Below are positions 5,507 to 5,885 of a stretch of DNA of 5,885 nt, one piece after another (position 1 is the stretch's first letter; each line of letters opens with the position of its first letter). The translations under genes and the position numbers were made by a program. The notes under the pieces were generated by a model, which was not told the origin of the DNA, did not search any database, and saw only the letters and a program-made list of their open reading frames with translations. The DNA is from Phycisphaerales bacterium. Lineage in GTDB: Bacteria; Planctomycetota; Phycisphaerae; SM23-33. Where the stretch lies: the NCBI GenBank assembly GCA_003171235.1, contig PMYM01000026.1, positions 1 through 5,885 on the forward strand, written 5' to 3'.

Positions 5507-5885
5507 AGAACTGGGCATTGCGTAAGAGCCTGTGGGTGTACCACGTTAACACCGGCGCCTGCAACAACTGCGACATCGAGGTGCTGGACCTGCTGACGCC
5601 GCGCTTCGACATCGAGCGGTTGGGCATGATGCTGGTGGGCTCGCCCCGGCACGCCGACGTGCTGGTGGTGACCGGCTGCTGCACCCGCCAGGCCCAGCCG
5701 CGGCTGCAGGAGGTTTATCGCCAGACGGCCAAGCCCTGCGCGGTGCTGTGCATCGGAAGCTGCGCCGGGGCCCAGGGCATCTTTACCGAGGCCTACCACG
5801 TGGCCCTGCCGGTGGACCAGGCCATCCGCCAGGTGGATAGCGCCGCCATCATCGCCTACGTGCCGGGCTGCCCGCCCAAGCCGGA
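5491..5885 (+). CDS. hydrogenase / complex I small subunit, HycG/EchC/MbhJ/NuoB-like (partial, cut by window end)
   Basis: The first 131 residues of the subunit that carries the [4Fe-4S] cluster nearest the active site (cluster N2 in complex I, proximal cluster in hydrogenases). The expected ligands are present: C24 and C27 in VNTGACNNCDIEV, C91 in GSCAGAQGIF, and C127 in YVPGCPPKP. The CxxC spacing of the first pair is the hydrogenase type; NuoB usually has adjacent cysteines. The usual hydrogenase sequence is CNGCDIE, so the second N is unusual. Extra cysteines occur at C63, C64, C83 and C87. There is no Tat signal, as expected for group 4. The gene overlaps the membrane-subunit gene by 16 nt and has its own ribosome binding site. 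The protein should be nearly complete, since the family is often about 150-180 residues. The missing large-subunit gene is expected downstream. Confidence 0.9.
   Translation, partial: MDMALKNWALRKSLWVYHVNTGACNNCDIEVLDLLTPRFDIERLGMMLVGSPRHADVLVVTGCCTRQAQPRLQEVYRQTAKPCAVLCIGSCAGAQGIFTEAYHVALPVDQAIRQVDSAAIIAYVPGCPPKP

Noticed and set aside
4049..5518. Minus-strand open frame of 489 codons
   Set aside because: It spans two genes that carry clear iron-sulfur and NuoH-type signatures on the other strand; its own translation has no recognisable family.

Overview
This is a GC-rich window, coding on the + strand throughout. It holds five complete genes and one gene cut by the right edge. All belong to one electron-transfer cluster of the membrane-bound [NiFe]-hydrogenase (group 4) / complex I superfamily. 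The tail of an unrelated or unresolved gene may lie at the left edge. The organism looks like an uncultured anaerobic bacterium. The best guess is a planctomycete (Phycisphaerae-like) or another member of the PVC group, because the short bipartite palindromic repeats that encode peptides such as STGVSPV and AGKMPATP are, from memory, common in those genomes. That placement is inference and was not tested by any search.

Layout. Positions 1-117 may be the 3' end of an upstream gene. Positions 118-278 are non-coding and packed with hairpins, including a 56-bp two-hairpin element and a solitary palindromic arm. Next comes a soluble electron-input module: a sulfhydrogenase-beta / AsrA-like iron-sulfur protein (279-1319) overlapping by 4 nt an FAD/NAD(P)-binding, [2Fe-2S] diaphorase of the HydG/AsrB type (1316-2134). 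An 86-nt gap filled by an AT-rich inverted repeat leads to a short molybdopterin-oxidoreductase-like protein (2221-3936), which resembles NuoG or an FDH-alpha remnant. A 124-nt gap filled by a second AT-rich repeat array leads to a HycB/CooF-like protein with four [4Fe-4S] clusters (4061-4558). Then, tightly coupled, come a HycD/NuoH-like membrane subunit (4562-5506) and a HycG/EchC/NuoB-like small subunit (5491 to beyond the window).

Inferred workings: the two diaphorase-like proteins would exchange electrons between NAD(P)H (or a partner such as ferredoxin) and the iron-sulfur chain. The MopB-like and HycB-like proteins would relay them to the small subunit, which docks on the HycD/NuoH membrane subunit. 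The large subunit and any antiporter-like subunits, which would decide between a hydrogenase and a hydrogenase-related oxidoreductase, must lie downstream and are not visible.

The most unusual content is a set of short repeats. Two GC-rich bipartite palindromes sit in frame inside the molybdopterin-like gene, at probable domain boundaries. A third sits upstream of the cluster. Both larger gaps within the operon are occupied by different AT-rich inverted arrays with 7-bp and 8-bp periodicity.
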